Origin: Typhlomys cinereus
Lineage: Eukaryota > Chordata > Mammalia > Rodentia > Platacanthomyidae
Reading direction: 5' to 3'
NCBI GenBank assembly: GCA_023101885.1
Contig: JALPQD010000639.1
Location: 868,001-932,000 of the forward strand
Length of the DNA: 64,000 bases
Of this stretch, positions 60,335 through 64,000 are shown piece by piece. The position numbers and the translations under genes are program-made. Position 1 is the stretch's first letter. The number at the start of each line of letters is the position of its first letter. The notes under the pieces were generated by a model, which worked only from the letters and a program-made list of their open reading frames with translations, searched no databases and was not told where the DNA came from.

Positions 60335-60655
60335 TTACAAGAACATCCAGTACTTTTCCCTGCTTCCCTCCATCCCCCTTCCTATTCATCCCCCTTCTCT
60401 TCCCTGCCTCAGTCCATTCCACTCCTTCCCACCCTCCTGTCTGTCTGCTTCAATGGACCCCAGAGTTTCTTCTGGTTTGTTTACTCTTTCTTAAATTTTT
60501 TCTACTTCTACAAGCATATTGAGTACTTATCCCTGCTTCCCTCCATCTTCTCTCCTTCCCATCCCTTCACCAATCCTGCCCTCCTCCTGTTTCTATGGAT
60601 CCTAGGATTGTCTCTGGCTTTTCTGCTCTTGTGAGGGTTCAGGCCTCTGTGACTT
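60335..60655 (-). mobile_element. tandem pair of antisense L1-like 3' modules
   Basis: Two related units (about 60340-60490 and 60508-60655), each with 'ccctgcttccctccat', a C/T-rich run, a 'caatggaccc' or 'ctatggatcc' block, and a 'gtttactctt' or 'tctgctcttg' block. Both match 53790-53970. The reverse strand is purine-rich like an L1 3' UTR. Confidence 0.5.
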
Positions 60656-61735
60656 AAAAAAAAGGAAAAGAAAAGAGCAGATAAAAGCCAATGGTACTGA
60701 GGATGAGGGTGTGGAGAAATTGGAACCCTCATCCACTGTTGGTAAGAATGCAAACTAGTGTAACCACTCTGGAAGTCAGTGGAGAAATTCCCCCAAATCC
60801 TAGAAATATGACCTAGCAATATCACTCTCCATATATTTCCAAAGGACTCTGCATCACACCACATGTAAACATACTGACTTTGGCCCTATTCACAATAGCA
60901 AGGGAATGGAATCAGTGTACATGCCCATCGACTGATGGAAGGATAATGAAATTTTGGTGAATCTACAAAAGTGTGATTCAAGTTAAAAAGAAATGATGAA
61001 ATGGAATCATGAAACTGTTATTAAATAAATGGAGCTGGAAAAATTGTAAAAAAAATCACGATTAAAAATTTGTGCAACTGATCAAAGTACAGAAAATAAG
61101 TGATCATAGGCTGCTTGGCCCTAAACAGGACATTTATACCACTCCACTCTTAACCCAAGGCTCTGGGAACATCAATAAAAGGTGGGACAATAAATTTGTA
61201 AGAACCTGAAGTTTATATTGAGGGTAGGGTTCAGTCAGACAGCATCTTCTGCCCATGACAGGGATGCTGCACAAATGAACTCATTGCAGCTGTGTCTGCT
61301 TTTACAAGATGTACACCAAATTGGACCTATCAACATTTCACCATGAAAGGGACAAGATCTCAAGGGATCTCACATGTTCTTGAGAGATTATTGAAGATTA
61401 TTGCTGAATACTGAAGAATGGAGATTGCTTTTCTCAATGGTGTGCTCACTGGTACATCATTCATGGTTCAGGCACATGCCATCAAGGGCACACCAGATGA
61501 AACTCCATAGACCACACATGTGAACTGCATGAAAGCTGAAGAAAGACTGATTGGGATGAAGGTTTGTAGTGGGAAAAGGAAAGGAGATGTGATTGGAGAA
61601 TAAAGAATGAAAGTAGCACATATTCATGAATGACATTCTAAAAGAATAAAAGTAAATAATGAAAAATCTGTGTATATGAAAGGAAATTGTAAATAATGAA
61701 AAATCTGTGTGTATGAAAGAAATTAAATAGTTAAA
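60656..61735 (+). mobile_element. Lx-like LINE-1 3' end
   Basis: ORF2 end: 'ggtaagaatgcaaactagtg taaccactctggaagtca', 'attcacaatagcaagggaat'. The 3' UTR follows: 'ggctctgggaacatcaataa', 'gacagggatgctgcacaaat gaactcattgcagctgtg', 'ccaaattggacctatcaaca ttt', the order I know from rodent Lx-type L1. Frame-broken and old. A tandem duplication lies near its end (61652-61724). Confidence 0.8.
61652..61724. repeat. 37-bp tandem duplication
   Basis: Unit 'gtaaataatgaaaaatctgt...' starts at 61652 and again at 61689 with very few differences. Confidence 0.85.
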
Positions 61736-62262
61736 ATGTTTCCATTCTAAGAAAAGTTGCTTTTAACTAGGAAATCATTGGATTCCTACCAGGAAAAATG
61801 TCAAAGATGAAGAACTTAGTAAATCAATTTGAGAATACACTCTGTTACATAAAAATAGGGTAACCAGCATGCTACTGACAGGACTATCGCACCCTCCCTC
61901 TATACTGTGTGTCTTAACTCAGTAAAAAATATTGAGTTTAATGTGACATTGCTACCATAATAAGGAAAGATCCACGATGTTTTCAAATCATGCATACACA
62001 GGTTTAAGAATCCATAAGTGGCAAGTAACAGTGTTCTGATGATGATGGCTTTGATAGAAACGTATGTCACAGTACATAATGCTGTGAGCACAGGCCTAAA
62101 ACAGATGGTATTTGGAAGAGTACATTCTAGTATTCTCTCAAAAGAAAGCATGGCAAGGGTTAAGAAAACCATGCATGGAAACCATATGCCCGTTACCCTG
62201 GGAATGCATGTGGGTACATTGCTACAGGGTTGATAGTCAATGCTATGCAAAATAGAAATAGG
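61736..62262. other. unassigned sequence
   Basis: Overlapping 116-codon minus and 71-codon plus frames at 61900-62250 show no domain. Confidence 0.4.
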
Positions 62263-62530
62263 GGCTGGATAGATGACTCAGTGGGCAGCAGTGTTTGCTA
62301 TCCAAGCATTAGGTCCTTAGTTTGGATTCCAAAACCCTTGTAAAGTTGTGCATGATCGAGCATGCACCAGGGCACAACACCAGTGTTGTGTGGGGCAAAG
62401 GTAGGCAGATCACTGGAGCCTGCTGGCTCTCAGTTTAGCTCTGCAGTTAATGAGAGACCCTTTTCCAAAGGAATAAGGCAGTGTGAGAGAACAGTCATCC
62501 TTCCCTGGCTTCAGTACACATCACTTACAG
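62263..62530 (+). mobile_element. B4/B3-like SINE
   Basis: Head 'ggggctggatagatgactca gtgg', B-box region 'tagtttggattcc', body with 'gcagatcactggagcctgct', 'gttaatgagagacccttttc caaaggaataaggcagtgtg'. Collinear with 33747-34025. Confidence 0.72.
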
Positions 62531-62775
62531 ATACACTTGTGCATAATATACACACACGTACATCACACTCATACACACATCACACACACAAATACATCAC
62601 ACTCATACATACACACCTCACACTCATGCACACACCTCACACGTATATCACACTCACACATATATATCACACTTGCACAGACACTTGCATCATATTCATA
62701 ACATGTGTATCACACTCGTACACATGCACACATATATCATACTCATATACACATACACACACAAACACACCATAT
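62531..62775. repeat. imperfect CA/TCACACTC-rich repeat
   Basis: About 245 bp of units such as 'atcacactcatacacac', following the SINE as its expanded tail. Apparent T/H-rich frames are artefacts. Confidence 0.9.
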
Positions 62776-63144
62776 ACAAACAGATAAAGAAATGAGAGAA
62801 TATAAATTGATGAAGAACTGAGGTGGATCCATTTCTTATATAATTATATGTGAAATATTCATCATTTTGCCAAATGAAAGCATGGATAATTTGAAAGAAA
62901 ATCAATGTCAAGATGGGAGAAGAAAGAAAAGGAGCAACTTCATAGCGCAGTCATCTATTACATAACAGAATTTTCTAGAAACATTGAAAGGGAAGGAGAT
63001 GAGAAAATTTAAAATGTATGTCGAGTACAGAGCAAAATATGGAGAAAAGTACAACATTCTATAGAGGAAAGCTGTTTCAGCACAGCACAGGGCGACAGGT
63101 GATCTGTATGCTCACGTTGTTCAAAGTTCACAACTGAATTGTAA
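62776..63144. other. unassigned sequence
   Basis: No gene or nameable repeat seen. Confidence 0.4.
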
Positions 63145-63295
63145 ATATGTCATCATCATCCTTTCGCAAATGAAAAAACCCAGAATTAGACAGGTTAAGT
63201 AACTTGTCCAAGGTCATACCTTAGGCAAACAGAACTGAAATTCAATTCACTCTCTGTCTGACTTCTAAGCTTTTATCTACACACCATTGCTTTTC
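63145..63295 (+). mobile_element. MIR SINE, clear copy
   Basis: 'tcatcatcatcctttcgcaa atgaaaaaaccc', 'gacaggttaagtaacttgtc caaggtcatacc', 'gaactgaaattcaattcac', 'gtctgacttctaagctttta' follow the MIR 3' half through its end. Best-preserved MIR in the window. Confidence 0.85.
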
Positions 63296-63969
63296 AAAAC
63301 AAAGACATAAAACTGAGAAATAAAGGGGAATACAATTCTCTCAAAGCCGTTTGGTTGAAGGATGGGTGTATTGTCTGCAGTGCACAAGGCTGCAACAAAT
63401 TCTTAAAAGAGAAAAAGGAATGTTGGCATGATTTCCATTCACTTGTCAGTTAAAAGAGAATCTTCTACAATATTATGCAGAGGTGTGTCAGCCACAGGAG
63501 TGCTTTGGAGCTGAGCTGTGCAGTAAACCCCCACCAGAGCAGCAGCACAGGGCTGCAATTTTGAGCTGGAATTCTTATTAGAGAAAGATTCCTCTCCAAA
63601 TAATACATAATTAAAGCAGATTAAGTGTTACTTGACTTCTCTTCTGTTGCTATTCAAATATACATCATTGCCACTCTCTAAGATTAAATAACAGTTATCA
63701 GTGAAGTGTGCATGGGGCAGCTCACAGTCACCCTGGGGACTGTATGCTGGAAGCCTACATTCCCCCAGGAAACTAAGACGGTCACATTGGAGTATGTACA
63801 TTGGAAGAACAACGCTTTTCTTATTTTTCTAAAGAAAGAGTGTCTATACCTTGGTTGTAATAATTCACCTACATTTTTAAGTTTCGAGGGCATGTATAGA
63901 AGAATAAAATCTGTGAGAGAAAAGAGTGAATTTTCAATTTTGAAAATATGATAAATATGTAAGGTTTAA
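63296..63969. other. repeat-poor terminal stretch
   Basis: No gene, and no nameable repeat after the MIR. The part 63420-63700 has a mixed, word-rich composition (see finding). Confidence 0.4.
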
Positions 63970-64000
63970 TGCTATGTGTGTGTGATTGTGTGTGTGTGCA
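63970..64000. repeat. (TG)n microsatellite, cut by window edge
   Basis: TG units with a GATTG interruption; runs off the right edge. Confidence 0.85.

Overview
The window looks like nuclear DNA of a rodent, probably from the mouse-related clade. The evidence is a dense mixture of rodent-type repeats: B1-, B3- and B4-like SINEs, ID-like monomers, Lx-like L1 3' ends, and a B2-like tRNA-headed SINE carrying target-site duplications. Older mammalian MIR and L2 relics and many long (CA)n, (GA)n and (TA)n arrays fit this. The species cannot be named from the sequence alone.

I find no supportable protein-coding gene, tRNA, rRNA, snRNA or CRISPR array. Every open frame of 60-160 codons is explained by a microsatellite, a purine/pyrimidine tract, a SINE or L1 body, or is of a length expected by chance in 64 kb. 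The window reads as gene-desert or deep-intronic sequence.

Layout: 1-245 is an antisense L1 ORF2 fragment. 246-6029 is mostly unassigned, with MIR/L2 relics. 6030-8400 is a repeat cluster: two copies of a family ending in GTCAAGTTGACA, one split by a SINE, plus a second intact SINE. 8700-19250 is largely single-copy-looking, with microsatellites. 19255-22545 is a decayed sense L1 with an internal duplication. 22546-25280 includes a repeat-poor stretch that may hold a conserved regulatory element. 26808-29945 is an L1 cluster with an inverted segment and two co-oriented 3' ends. 30367-35274 holds two more B2-like SINEs, two B4-like SINEs and two long purine tracts. 35282-50475 is mostly unassigned, with scattered old repeats. 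50475-64000 alternates unassigned DNA with microsatellites, SINEs, antisense L1 3' modules, a sense Lx-like L1 end and a clear MIR.

The strongest lineage-specific signal is the SINE family at 6361, 7331, 30367, 34980 and 54136. It has a tRNA-like head with Pol III A and B boxes, a GC-rich body that does not match the mouse B2 body I know, a CA stretch and an AATAAA-bearing A-rich tail. All five copies have target-site duplications, and an indel in the body splits them into two subfamilies. Nothing in the window forms an operon or pathway; its likely functional content, if any, is cis-regulatory.
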